Below the pieces are notes generated by a model. It was not told where the DNA came from. It ran no database searches and saw only the letters and a list, made by a program, of their open reading frames with translations. From CAVRXQ01 sp963831155 (GTDB lineage Bacteria; Actinomycetota; Acidimicrobiia; Acidimicrobiales; Bog-793), in assembly GCA_963831155.1 (NCBI GenBank), contig CAWHOY010000005.1, positions 620,001-684,000 of the forward strand: a DNA stretch of 64,000 nt, written 5' to 3'. Numbering within the stretch: position 1 is the stretch's first letter; the number at the start of each line of letters is the position of its first letter. Both the position numbers and the translations under genes were made by a program. Positions 1-9,968 of this stretch are shown here, one piece after another.

Positions 1-2367
1 CCCGCGCCTTCGCGGTCGCGCAGCCGGCGGGCTCTCGCCATTGCCGGTTGCCGGGACGGTCACTGGTTCCGGCAGCGCGGGCAAGGGCGGCAGGTGGACC
101 TCCACGCCCCTGCGCTCTCGGTGAGCGGACATGACCGCTTCGTGATACTCGTCGAGGGCGGCGCGAAATTCTCGAGTCCGGTAGACGCGCCCGTCGACGA
201 ACGGACCTTCGGTGCCGTTCACGATGGCGAGGACGTCTTCTCCGGTGATCGTCTTTCGGGTTTCGAGCGCGTGGGCGACCGCGAGAATCTCGTACCGGTT
301 CTCCTTCAAAAGAATGTCGGTTTGAGCAAGCAATCGCTCGAGGTTGTCCTCGATGCGGTCGCCGAGCGAGGAGAACATCGCCTTCGTCTCGTCGTCCTTG
401 CCGCGTCCTGCGCCTCCTGAGCCGACGCCGGACTCCTTTGACACCTCGTGGGACGTGATCGTCCGACCCATTCCCCAGTAACCCTCCATGAAGGTCGCGA
501 TGCGGGTCGCGTTCGAGAGGTCAGCCGAAACCCCCGACGCGCTGTCGCCTGAGAAGAACATCCGCTCGCCGGCGAGGCTCGCCAGCGAGACCATGATGTC
601 GGCCTCGTAGTCCGACTTCCATCGCGTGAACGTGTCCTCGGCTCGAACGTGCTTCACCATGCCGAGGTAAGTACTCCCCTTCTCGATCGTCGCCAGGTCG
701 ATGACCCAGTCCTTCTGGGTGCGGGAGGCTGTGACGGCGTGACACGCCTCGTGGACCGCGGTCGCGTGGCGTTCCCGCTCGATGTATTCGACATCTTCCG
801 GCGGACCGAGCTCTTTCAGCTGCTTCGCCTTGACGACGTCTCCCCAGTTGATGTCTTGTCGATCGTCACGAATCGCGTTGATCAGCGATTCGTTGACGAG
901 GTCTTTGATCGTCGCTCCGGTGGCGTATGGCGTCATCGTGGCGAGCCGATCGATCTGATCTGGCGTCAAGTTGTGGTTGACCTTCGCCAGGTAACCCTCG
1001 TAGGTGCGGACGCGACCGGCCTTCGACGGGTAACCCATCTTGTAGATCCGGTCGATGCGTCCTGGACGCAACAGTGCTTCATCGAGGGACTGCGGCATGT
1101 TCGTCGCCATCATGATCAAGATGCGGTATTTCGGAGGTGGCTTCGGCTTCATGCCGAGCGCCCGTCGCAGGTAGCGGTTGACGAAACCGCGCGGCTTTGT
1201 CAGTCCCTGCATTTCTGAGAGGAGCGATTGCAGCGTTCCCTGGCCGCCGCCGCCCATCATGCCGCCCATCATCATGCGATTTCGCTGCTCTGCCTCGACC
1301 TCGGCGAGCGAGAAGGCGACATATTCGGGCCCTCGGCAGTAACTCCCGCCGGGTCCGAAGACGCCACCTGGCGTCAACGCGCCGCGGTTACCGAGCGAGT
1401 CCGCCTCGTCGAAGAAGACGACCACTCCCCCGTATCGCAGGGCGAGCTTGCGAAGTCGCCGAAAGAGCGACTTCACCTTCAGGATGCCGACGCCCATGAA
1501 CATGTTCTGGAAGGCGCCGGGGTCGACGAAGACGAACGGGTTGTTCGTCTCGCCGGCGACGGCTTCGGCGAGCAAGGTCTTTCCGGTCCCAGGTGGTCCG
1601 TGCAACAAGATGCCGCCCGGCACGTAACCGCCCTTCGACTCGATCTCCTCTGGATCCTTCAAAAAGATCAAGTTCTCTTTGACGCGATCGACCACGGCGT
1701 CCTGACCCCAGACATCAGAAAAGCGGGTCGTGACGTCTCCTGGATAGTGGACGTCGACGCCGCCTTTCGACAGCAGCCAGAACAGTCCGATGAATTGGAA
1801 GGCGATGAAGAAGAACGCGAACGCGAGCTGGAAGATGAACGGAATCGCGTTGTACAGCGCGACCGGCACCTGGAAAAGCGATACCGCCGGAGACGTGTGA
1901 TAAAAGGCCGCCAGGATGACGGCGAGGATGACGAGAAAGACGACGACACGCAGCGCTCTCCCAACGCGGAATCGCGTCCAGTCGTTTGTCCTGCGTCGGA
2001 CGAAGTTGTGTTGCCCGAAGACCTTGACGGACCAGAAGTGGTTCCAACGACGCGAGTGCTCGGAAATCAGATAGTGGATCTGGCGAACCAACTCGAGTCC
2101 CATGAGGACTTCGAGCCAGAGCAGCGTCTGGAATTCGTGTCCCGCCGCGACCCGGAAGGGCTCGAGCGGGTTGTTCGTGATCGTCGCCCAGACGAGGATC
2201 CACCACAACGCGATGAGACCGAGCAGGATCTTCAGTCGGTCCCACCAGCTGTGTTTCGCGCGCAACGGCCACTCTTCGACGAAGGGGGCGCTCGCCGGCG
2301 CCAGGACCGGGAGCGCGCCGGGATCGAAGCCGGCGCTCGCGGCCGGGGGAACGTCAGTGTCGTCCAT
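1..2367 (-). CDS. FtsH-like membrane AAA+ metalloprotease (3' end outside window)
   Basis: This is an ATP-dependent membrane protease of the FtsH/M41 type. The 789 codons visible from the ATG at 2365-2367 contain no stop, so the gene runs off the left edge. Three hydrophobic segments lie near residues 45-65, 135-155 and 175-200, where classical FtsH has two. Walker A GPPGTGKT is at about residues 257-264, Walker B VVVFFDEAD near 318, and the zinc motif HEACH (HExxH) near 537. Between Walker B and the second region of homology sits an insertion of about 45 residues with a MMMGGMMGGGG stretch. AAA and peptidase motifs are both intact, so activity is likely. The substrate is unknown, and the insertion and extra span argue against the housekeeping FtsH. 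Confidence 0.88.
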   Translation of the reverse strand, partial: MDDTDVPPAASAGFDPGALPVLAPASAPFVEEWPLRAKHSWWDRLKILLGLIALWWILVWATITNNPLEPFRVAAGHEFQTLLWLEVLMGLELVRQIHYLISEHSRRWNHFWSVKVFGQHNFVRRRTNDWTRFRVGRALRVVVFLVILAVILAAFYHTSPAVSLFQVPVALYNAIPFIFQLAFAFFFIAFQFIGLFWLLSKGGVDVHYPGDVTTRFSDVWGQDAVVDRVKENLIFLKDPEEIESKGGYVPGGILLHGPPGTGKTLLAEAVAGETNNPFVFVDPGAFQNMFMGVGILKVKSLFRRLRKLALRYGGVVVFFDEADSLGNRGALTPGGVFGPGGSYCRGPEYVAFSLAEVEAEQRNRMMMGGMMGGGGQGTLQSLLSEMQGLTKPRGFVNRYLRRALGMKPKPPPKYRILIMMATNMPQSLDEALLRPGRIDRIYKMGYPSKAGRVRTYEGYLAKVNHNLTPDQIDRLATMTPYATGATIKDLVNESLINAIRDDRQDINWGDVVKAKQLKELGPPEDVEYIERERHATAVHEACHAVTASRTQKDWVIDLATIEKGSTYLGMVKHVRAEDTFTRWKSDYEADIMVSLASLAGERMFFSGDSASGVSADLSNATRIATFMEGYWGMGRTITSHEVSKESGVGSGGAGRGKDDETKAMFSSLGDRIEDNLERLLAQTDILLKENRYEILAVAHALETRKTITGEDVLAIVNGTEGPFVDGRVYRTREFRAALDEYHEAVMSAHRERRGVEVHLPPLPALPEPVTVPATGNGESPPAARPRRRG

Positions 2368-2754
2368 CGGCGCTCCTACGGTCGCCAGAGATCATCGCGC
2401 TCTCCACGCGGGCACGAGGTTTGGAATCACAAAGATGTGATTCGCCTGCGCCAGTTTGTGCTGGTGTCGGTAGCTCAACGGGCGGAGCAGCACCCTCAAA
2501 AGCCTCTCCAGTATCAGCATGGATCGGTAAGCGGGGTCAACTATTTTGGCTTGTCCCTGGCGAGGAGGCCAGTCGATACCTATCGGAACTCCGAACGATC
2601 GAGGGGGACACCCGGTCTCATTCAGCTGCTCAAGAGGCGTATCGCTACCGACAAGAGATTTGATGCGATCCAAAGCCGTCTTCTCTCGGGTGTTGCTCGC
2701 TCCGGGTTGAGCGAGGTCTGCGCGGAGCTGCGTTATTCAGATCCGCGCTGAGAA
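2368..2754. other. 387-base stretch without a convincing gene
   Basis: This stretch between the FtsH-like gene and the next minus-strand gene looks less GC-rich than its surroundings. Open frames on both strands (for example 2392-2673 minus and the end of a long plus frame stopping at 2751) look plausible by composition, but I recognise no motif in any of them. A tRNA D-arm-like string occurs at about 2470-2490, without a matching T-arm. It could be a decayed gene or foreign DNA. Confidence 0.4.
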
Positions 2755-3234
2755 TCAGCGGTGAACGACGATGGTGAAATAGGGACTGCCCCCACTGGTG
2801 GTCGGCAGGACGTAGCTCAAGGTGACTTCCACGGTCGACCCGACGATCGTGGTAGCCCAGCTGCTCGTATACGGGTTGGGAGTGCCGAGCCAGGGCTGCG
2901 CCTTCTTCCATTCTTTAGATCCGGCCAGGTCGGTCACGACCCTGCCGAGGATCGGTTCGTTGGCGGGCGTGACGACGGCGCCGATCGTGCTGCCGCCGCA
3001 GACCTCGATACCTGTGCTGGCGCCGTTCGCTTCGTAGGCGGTATCACAGGAGGACTTTTTCACGGAGTTGAAGTACGCGCCCTTGCCAACGGCGCGCGAA
3101 ACGTATGACCTCAGCGCGACGGTGGGCGCTTCGCTGGGCCGGCTCTCGCCCCACCAAACGCCGAAACCGAGTCCGGCGAGCCCGACAACCAGGATGACGA
3201 GCATTCCGAGGTCCCCTAGCCGCCAGTCGCTCAC
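2755..3234 (-). CDS. membrane-anchored extracellular protein, unknown function
   Basis: This 159-residue protein is not recognised. It starts at a GTG (3232-3234) preceded by a GGAAGG ribosome-binding site. It has one N-terminal hydrophobic segment at about residues 9-29 (LGMLVILVVGLAGLGFG), with a Trp-rich edge after it, then a soluble domain with two Cys (in SSCDTAY and EVCGG) that could form a disulphide. The segment looks like an uncleaved signal anchor with the C-terminal domain outside. Its GTG overlaps the stop of a short upstream frame (GTGA), suggesting the gene was or is part of a two-gene unit. Confidence 0.7.
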   Translation of the reverse strand: MSDWRLGDLGMLVILVVGLAGLGFGVWWGESRPSEAPTVALRSYVSRAVGKGAYFNSVKKSSCDTAYEANGASTGIEVCGGSTIGAVVTPANEPILGRVVTDLAGSKEWKKAQPWLGTPNPYTSSWATTIVGSTVEVTLSYVLPTTSGGSPYFTIVVHR

Positions 3235-3407
3235 GACGCCCTTCCGATCTCGTCGAGTAGCCGGTCGAGCTCCCCGCGCCGGTATGCGACCAGGTTAGTT
3301 CCCCGTGTTAGCCAACGGCCTCGCGTTCCCGCGGCTTCGGTCAGAGTGCCGGAGCGTTCCTCACACCCTGAAGGAGACTCAGAGAAACTCCCGCAGAAAG
3401 CCCGCAA
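3231..3407 (-). CDS. possible 58-residue small protein or C-terminal gene remnant
   Basis: This short frame opens at TTG 3405-3407 and ends at a TGA that overlaps the GTG of the next gene by four bases (GTGA). The last 20 or so residues (ending RGELDRLLDEIGRAS) have the look of a genuine amphipathic C-terminus. No good ribosome-binding site lies close to the TTG; the nearest GGAGG is 14 bases away, and an in-frame TGA lies three codons upstream. It is either a small gene or the tail of a degraded one. I do not recognise the family. Confidence 0.35.
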   Translation of the reverse strand: MRAFCGSFSESPSGCEERSGTLTEAAGTRGRWLTRGTNLVAYRRGELDRLLDEIGRAS

Positions 3408-3497
3408 CGCGATTCAGGGGACCTCCGGCACCTTGAACAGAGAGATAATCAACGGACGAGGCCGTGGAGGCAACAGGAGAAGCACGGGATTGATGTC

Positions 3498-3923
3498 GTG
3501 ACGGCTGGGGACGAGCGATCGTCGCCCTCAGCGACGGTGCGCGCCGCGTTCGACGCTTTCGCCCGAAATGACCGCGACGGAATCGCCCAGCTGATCGACA
3601 ACACCTTCGTCTGGGTCTTTTTCGATCCTTTCGACGATGCTCCGGTCTTGCGCACGTGCTCGGGTCGCTCGCAGATCGCGCGACGCATGAAGAACTTCCC
3701 CGCCTCGGGATGGGAGCTCGTCGAGATCGCATCGTTCGGGCCCCGCGTTGCGGTGACGACGCGCTCCCCCGGTGACCGCATGCGTCCGCCATGGCGATCA
3801 AGCGACGAGAACTTCCACGTGGTAGAAGTGCGCGACGAGCGGATCGTCGCGCTGCGCGCCTGTCAAGACTGGGACGAATCCGTTCGACTCGCCGGGACGG
3901 ATTCGGAAAGTCTCAGTATCTGA
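3498..3923 (+). CDS. SnoaL/NTF2-like fold protein
   Basis: This 141-residue protein has the layout of the SnoaL-like (NTF2-fold) superfamily. A first helix (VRAAFDAFARNDRDGIAQLI) leads into strands with FVWVFFDPF, and later strands carry ENFHVVEVRDERIVAL. NTF2-fold proteins bind small hydrophobic ligands or act as isomerases and hydrolases, but no catalytic set can be assigned here. The start is GTG at 3498, and an ATG at 3493 is out of frame. It is divergent from the minus-strand genes to its left and 24 bases upstream of the next plus-strand gene. Confidence 0.72.
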   Translation: MTAGDERSSPSATVRAAFDAFARNDRDGIAQLIDNTFVWVFFDPFDDAPVLRTCSGRSQIARRMKNFPASGWELVEIASFGPRVAVTTRSPGDRMRPPWRSSDENFHVVEVRDERIVALRACQDWDESVRLAGTDSESLSI

Positions 3924-3947
3924 GACTGCTCTCGGTATCGTTGGAGC

Positions 3948-4313
3948 GTGACGGTCGGTCGACAACCGACATGGGCCGAGCTTGGTTGGCGCAACGCGGG
4001 GATGCGCACCACGGAGAGAGCGTTCCGCTTCGCGGTCCGGTGGGGAATGTGTTCGGCTGAGCTCGGACGAGAGCCGCGTTCAATCGACGAATACGCGGAA
4101 CTCACCAAGAAGAGTCGGGCGTCCGCCTTCCGCGACCAGCAGGCGTTTCGGGAGGCGTTTCCGGCCGAGGCGAGTCCGACTCGGATGAACGAGCTCTCAG
4201 GCGCGCAAACGCGCCTTGACGAGTTGTGGGGCGTTCATCGCGACCGCGTACGCATCGCGCTCGCCGCGCAGCCGCTCGCCTACGTCGTCGGCGGGGCTGA
4301 GGCTGTCGAATAA
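3948..4313 (+). CDS. conserved-looking hypothetical protein
   Basis: This 121-residue protein starts at GTG 3948. It is rich in helix-forming sequence, with short motifs such as MRTTERAFRFA and RASAFRDQQAF, and has no membrane segment. The composition is typical of a small cytosolic actinobacterial protein. I cannot assign a function. It probably shares a transcript with the upstream SnoaL-like gene. Its last 117 bases overlap, tail to tail, a candidate minus-strand gene ending at 4197; both reading frames look real, but one could be spurious. Confidence 0.6.
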   Translation: MTVGRQPTWAELGWRNAGMRTTERAFRFAVRWGMCSAELGREPRSIDEYAELTKKSRASAFRDQQAFREAFPAEASPTRMNELSGAQTRLDELWGVHRDRVRIALAAQPLAYVVGGAEAVE

Positions 4314-4586
4314 CCGTTCCTGACCGCCCCGATGGAATGGCAGATGCCCCCAGCGATCGAGACGCAAAACGAGCGGCCCTCCGCAGCTAGGAGGCCGGAG
4401 AGCGGCTCGAATCAATCCATCGGTCACGCGACCCGGAGGCCACACACCGATCCCACGGGCCCCGGGCGGAAGGGCCACCTCCTCATCGGGTACCCATTCC
4501 GGGTCTCCTTGAGGGATCCACTTTTTCAACACCGACGTCAGCGGCGGGTATTTCGCCGCGGCGGCGCGAAGATCCGCCTCGCTCAG
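4197..4586 (-). CDS. hypothetical protein, apparent CTG start in CTGA overlap
   Basis: This frame of 129 codons continues directly from the serine hydrolase gene. Its only possible start near the junction is CTG at 4584-4586, which overlaps the upstream TGA (CTGA). No ATG, GTG or TTG lies upstream in frame close by. The sequence is unlike a shadow: it has patches such as LKKWIPQGDPEWVPDEE and LRLDRWGHLPFHRGG and ends KARLRA. The ribosome-binding sequence (AGAGGA) sits too close to the CTG. Function is unknown. The 117-base convergent overlap with the plus-strand gene at 3948 lowers certainty. Confidence 0.42.
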   Translation of the reverse strand: MSEADLRAAAAKYPPLTSVLKKWIPQGDPEWVPDEEVALPPGARGIGVWPPGRVTDGLIRAALRPPSCGGPLVLRLDRWGHLPFHRGGQERLFDSLSPADDVGERLRGERDAYAVAMNAPQLVKARLRA

Positions 4587-5752
4587 TCCTCTTGGAGTGC
4601 TGCCCGCGCGGCTTCTTGGATCTCCCGATGGATCGACGGCATCTCCGGTGATTCGAACATCCGCTGGGTGAGCACGACCGTCACGAGTTCGCGGTTGGGG
4701 TCGACGAGCCAGGAGGTGCCGAGGCCCCCTTCCCAGCCATACGAGCCGTCGTTGAGCACCGACTGTCCGAACGCCCAGGAGCGTTCTTCGAAGAAGTTCG
4801 GGAGCAATCCGCCGAACGCCTTTTGCTCGGGGCTCAGTTGATCCGTCGTCATCGCCCGCTCGAGTTCCAGTGACATCACAGGCCCTCCGCCGCCGAGGAG
4901 CATGCGGGCGAAGGCGAGCAGATCGTCTGCCGTCGAGACCAACCCGGCCGCGCCGTCCGGGAAAGCTGGGGGGCGTCCCCACTCTCCGGTCGGAAGGTCG
5001 GAGACGACGAGTCCTGACGGCGTCGGGATATACGTCGTCGCGAAGCGGTCGTACTCGTCGGTCCAAAAGGCGGTGTTCGTCATACCGAGCGGCTCGAAGA
5101 CGCGCTCGCGGAGGACGTCTGGGAAGGTCACACCGGCGACGCGCGCGGCAAGCACTCCGAGAACCTGCGCGCCCGTGTTGTAGAACCACCGCTCCCCCGG
5201 CTGGGCGAGCAACGGTAGTGAGCCGAAGCCAGTAATCCACGCTTCGGGATCAGGAGGTTCTTGCGGGTGCGGCGGCCCCACCGTCGACAGCTTCAGCGCA
5301 TTTGTCGCCTCGACAATCGGCCACGGTTCTTTCGATAAGAACATCTCCAAGACGACGCCGAATCCGAAGGTGAACGTCAGCAGGTCGCGCGTCGTGATCG
5401 GCCGCCGAGATGGCACCGTGTCGTCGATCGGCCCGTCGATGACTCGCAGCACGCGGCGGTTTGCGAGCTCAGGCAGGAAATCGTCGACCGGTGACTCGAG
5501 AGAGAGTCGTCCTTCACTCACGAGCGAGAGGACCGCCGCGGCGGTGATCGGCTTGGTCACGGACGCAATGCGGAACAGTGAGTCGCGCGCAGCCTTCGGT
5601 CCGTCGAAGGCGAGTGTGCCGAATGCTTCGGCGAAGACGTCGTCGCCGGCGCCGACGAGGACGACGAGTCCCGGGACATACTCCTCATCGACGTTCCGCT
5701 GGGCGATCTCGGCGATGCGGCGCGTACCGGCGGCTGACAGCCGGGATTCCAA
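4583..5752 (-). CDS. serine hydrolase, beta-lactamase/class C fold
   Basis: This is a 389-residue member of the beta-lactamase/penicillin-binding-protein-like serine hydrolase family. The catalytic S-x-x-K motif is seen as SVTK in FRIASVTKPITAA, followed by a Tyr-containing segment (RWFYNTGAQ), fitting the YxN motif, and a C-terminal Gly-rich strand (GWEGGLGTSW) where the third motif lies. No signal peptide is visible, so an esterase or peptidase acting in the cytoplasm is more likely than a true beta-lactamase. I place the start at TTG 5750-5752, six bases after GGAGG. A longer frame would overlap the upstream VOC gene. Confidence 0.85.
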   Translation of the reverse strand: MESRLSAAGTRRIAEIAQRNVDEEYVPGLVVLVGAGDDVFAEAFGTLAFDGPKAARDSLFRIASVTKPITAAAVLSLVSEGRLSLESPVDDFLPELANRRVLRVIDGPIDDTVPSRRPITTRDLLTFTFGFGVVLEMFLSKEPWPIVEATNALKLSTVGPPHPQEPPDPEAWITGFGSLPLLAQPGERWFYNTGAQVLGVLAARVAGVTFPDVLRERVFEPLGMTNTAFWTDEYDRFATTYIPTPSGLVVSDLPTGEWGRPPAFPDGAAGLVSTADDLLAFARMLLGGGGPVMSLELERAMTTDQLSPEQKAFGGLLPNFFEERSWAFGQSVLNDGSYGWEGGLGTSWLVDPNRELVTVVLTQRMFESPEMPSIHREIQEAARAALQED

Positions 5753-5787
5753 GGCTTCCCTCCTTTGTGTGGCGCGTGCGCGGCGGC

Positions 5788-6216
5788 TTACGGGTGCATG
5801 TCCTCCGGATTGACGTCTGTGACGTGCTGAGCGACCCACCAGAGATGCCCCTGCGGGTCGCGAACGCCGAAGGTGCGGTCGCCGTAGAACTGGTCGGCGA
5901 TCTCTTCGACGATGTCCGCGCCCTTGTCCTTCGCGCGGGCGAACGCGCCGTCGACGTCGTCGACATAGACGTAGATCATCGATGTCGTGCCGCCGAGCTG
6001 TTTCGGGGTCTGGTAGGTCTTTCCCGGGCTCCCCATCATGATGAGGCCGTCTCCCGCCCGCACCGCCGCGTGCATCGTCTTTCCGTCGGGCCCCTTCGCG
6101 CGTCCCTGATCGGCGAATCCGAGCACGTCGATCACCCAGTCGACTTGTTCGTCGACGTCGTCGACGAGCAGGTACGGCGAGACGTATGGCGTGTCTTTCG
6201 GGGGGTTCTCAACCAT
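5788..6216 (-). CDS. VOC/glyoxalase-fold protein (PhnB-like)
   Basis: This 142-residue protein has the paired beta-alpha-beta-beta-beta layout of the vicinal-oxygen-chelate superfamily. YLLVDDVDEQVDWVIDVLGF forms the first module, and IYVYVDDVDGAFARAKDKGA with FGVRDPQGHLWWVAQH the second. The closing DPxGHLW motif is characteristic of glyoxalase/bleomycin-resistance-like proteins. Substrate is not predictable; stress or antibiotic-binding roles and simple glyoxalase-like chemistry are all possible. It lies 35 bases upstream of the serine hydrolase gene on the same strand, so the two are probably cotranscribed. Confidence 0.85.
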   Translation of the reverse strand: MVENPPKDTPYVSPYLLVDDVDEQVDWVIDVLGFADQGRAKGPDGKTMHAAVRAGDGLIMMGSPGKTYQTPKQLGGTTSMIYVYVDDVDGAFARAKDKGADIVEEIADQFYGDRTFGVRDPQGHLWWVAQHVTDVNPEDMHP

Positions 6217-6285
6217 TGCGCCCTCCAGTCATCGTCTGTCTGGCGGACGGTATCGCGAGGCGGCGCGGCGTGCCTGGCGCTTGGA

Positions 6286-8214
<1,929 letters not shown>

Positions 8215-8342
8215 CCGTCCTTCAAGTCCATATCCCGAGCAGTTTCGGCTCAGGTTGCGCAGCGAGCGTAACGGTCGAACGCGCGCGAGCGATTCGTCCG
8301 AGGATCACGGCCTATGTGGCGAGCAGGTAGGTTGTCGCGCGC

Positions 8343-9968
8343 ATGTCCCGTCGTCTCGATATCGAGTTGACGTCCGTCCGCGACGACGGAACCTGGACGT
8401 GGCGCGCCGCTGGCGCGAAAGAGCCACGCGGCGCGATCGACGCCAAGTTGCTCGAAGTTGGCGCAAAGGTTGGCGATGTCGTGCGGGTCGAGGCGTCCTT
8501 TGATATGGACGGGATCACGATCGTCTCGGTGCTTGCGCCGCGCGAGCGTTCAGATCCGAAGGGCCGGATCGAAATTGTCGGCGCGCCGGACGACGGATCT
8601 GGATCGGTCACGACAGAACTCGTCTCTCGCCGGCGGGGTGTGGGTCGCGATCGGGCTGAGCGCGACCCAGCACGCCCCCACCGGGACGAGAAGCGACCGC
8701 GGCCTGGCAGCCCACCGAGGCCAGAGGGAGCGCCAGATTCGCCGCGGCGCGAGCGCGCGGCGAGGGTCCGGCCGAAACGGGCAAGCGCCGAAGGGACCGA
8801 GCCGAGCCGAAGGCGTGTGCCCGAACGCGCCGAGCGGGTCGCCGAAGGGCCGAGGCGAGCCCGTCCGCCGCGTTTTGCACCCGGCACGAAGCATCGAGAT
8901 GACCTCCTTTCTTCGCTCCCCCCCGAACAGACCGCCGTCGCGGAGCAACTCGCGCGTGGTGGCATGCCGGCAATTCGTCGCGCCGTCGCCGAGGCAAGAG
9001 GCTCGGGAGGACATGGCGGCGAGGCGATGATTGCGCTCGCCGAACAACTGCTTCCCGAAGTTCGCCGCGCGACGTGGCTCGATCGAGCCGAAGCGGCGGT
9101 CACGCAGCTCGAGACGATCTCGTTGCGTGATCTGCGCACGACGGTGGTCGGGGCCACTCCGAGAGACGAGGCCGGCCGCGCGATGTTGACGACGTTGCGC
9201 GAGGCGCTTTCCGCGCGGGTGGGCAAGATCCGTACGAACTGGGAACAAGAGATCGGTCACGCCCTGCAAGCCGGGCGGGTCCTACAGGCGCTGCGGCTGT
9301 CGTCGCGCGCGCCGGACACGGGCGCACGGCTTCCCGCGCCGCTCGCGAAACCGCTCGCCGACGCGGCGAGCGCGGCGCTCGACGCGGCGACGCCTCCCGA
9401 TCGTTGGCTCGCACTCCTCGAGGCCGCCGCAGCGTCACCGGTTCGCCTCTCGGTGAAGCCGGCCGGAATGCCCACCGACGAGTCCGGCGCATTGCGACAT
9501 AGCGCGGCCGCGTTGTCGGGTCGAATCCCGGCTCTCGCACCGATGCTCGGTCTCACTTTGCCCCCTCCCCCGCGCCCCGTGAAGCGCGCCTCGCCACCAG
9601 AGCGGACTCGCCGACGCGAGCCGCGGGCTGCCGGCAGGCGGCGGGAGGCACCGCCTGTCGATGTCCTGCCCGGTGGCGACTCGGCCGAGGCGACAACGGA
9701 CGAAGCCACAGAACAAGCGCTACCCGAGGTTTTGGCCGACGGTGCCGAAGTCGCCGATTCCTCGGTATCTGAATCGGCGGACGGCGAAACCACAGAAACC
9801 ACAGAACACGTGCTACCCGAGGTTCCGATCGACGGCCTCGCTGTCTCCCCAGCTTCGGAGTCCGAGATGCGAGATGAGGCGAATTCTGAAAAGGGCGCCT
9901 CAGCCGTTCCGCCCGCGCAGGATCGCGTGGTCGACGAGCCACCGTCCGACTCCGTCGACCAGATCTAG
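8343..9968 (+). CDS. conserved hypothetical protein with charged linker and C-terminal repeats
   Basis: This is a 541-residue cytosolic protein that I do not recognise. An N-terminal module of about 80 residues looks like a small beta-barrel (KVGDVVRVEASFDMDGITIVSVLAP). An Arg/Pro/Glu-rich linker follows (about 90-185), then a helical domain (about 190-400) with LLSSLPPEQTAVAEQLARGG and TWLDRAEAAVTQLETISLRDL. The C-terminal 130 residues are acidic and include two copies of a TEQALPEVLADG-type repeat. No membrane segment or catalytic motif is seen. The gene stands alone on the plus strand and its last 69 bases overlap the convergent Nudix gene. Confidence 0.75.
   Translation: MSRRLDIELTSVRDDGTWTWRAAGAKEPRGAIDAKLLEVGAKVGDVVRVEASFDMDGITIVSVLAPRERSDPKGRIEIVGAPDDGSGSVTTELVSRRRGVGRDRAERDPARPHRDEKRPRPGSPPRPEGAPDSPRRERAARVRPKRASAEGTEPSRRRVPERAERVAEGPRRARPPRFAPGTKHRDDLLSSLPPEQTAVAEQLARGGMPAIRRAVAEARGSGGHGGEAMIALAEQLLPEVRRATWLDRAEAAVTQLETISLRDLRTTVVGATPRDEAGRAMLTTLREALSARVGKIRTNWEQEIGHALQAGRVLQALRLSSRAPDTGARLPAPLAKPLADAASAALDAATPPDRWLALLEAAAASPVRLSVKPAGMPTDESGALRHSAAALSGRIPALAPMLGLTLPPPPRPVKRASPPERTRRREPRAAGRRREAPPVDVLPGGDSAEATTDEATEQALPEVLADGAEVADSSVSESADGETTETTEHVLPEVPIDGLAVSPASESEMRDEANSEKGASAVPPAQDRVVDEPPSDSVDQI
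9705..9824 (+). repeat. pair of 27-base near-identical direct repeats in coding sequence
   Basis: Copies at about 9705-9731 and 9798-9824 share CACAGAACA and GCTACCCGAGGTT with a few mismatches and lie 93 bases (31 codons) apart. The unit encodes T-E-x-x-LPEV. This looks like an internal duplication in the acidic tail of the 541-residue protein. Confidence 0.65.

Noticed and set aside
2462..2540. tRNA-like sequence (GTAGCTCAACGGGCGGAGCAGCACC)
   Set aside because: The anticodon stem does not pair, there is no TTCRA T-loop and no matching acceptor 3' strand within tRNA length; a weak GACACC at about 2607 is too far.
1228..2751. long plus-strand frame (507 codons) opposite the FtsH-like gene
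   Set aside because: It is an antisense shadow in GC-rich DNA: Arg/Asp/Glu-rich with no motif, while the minus strand has full AAA and HExxH motifs.
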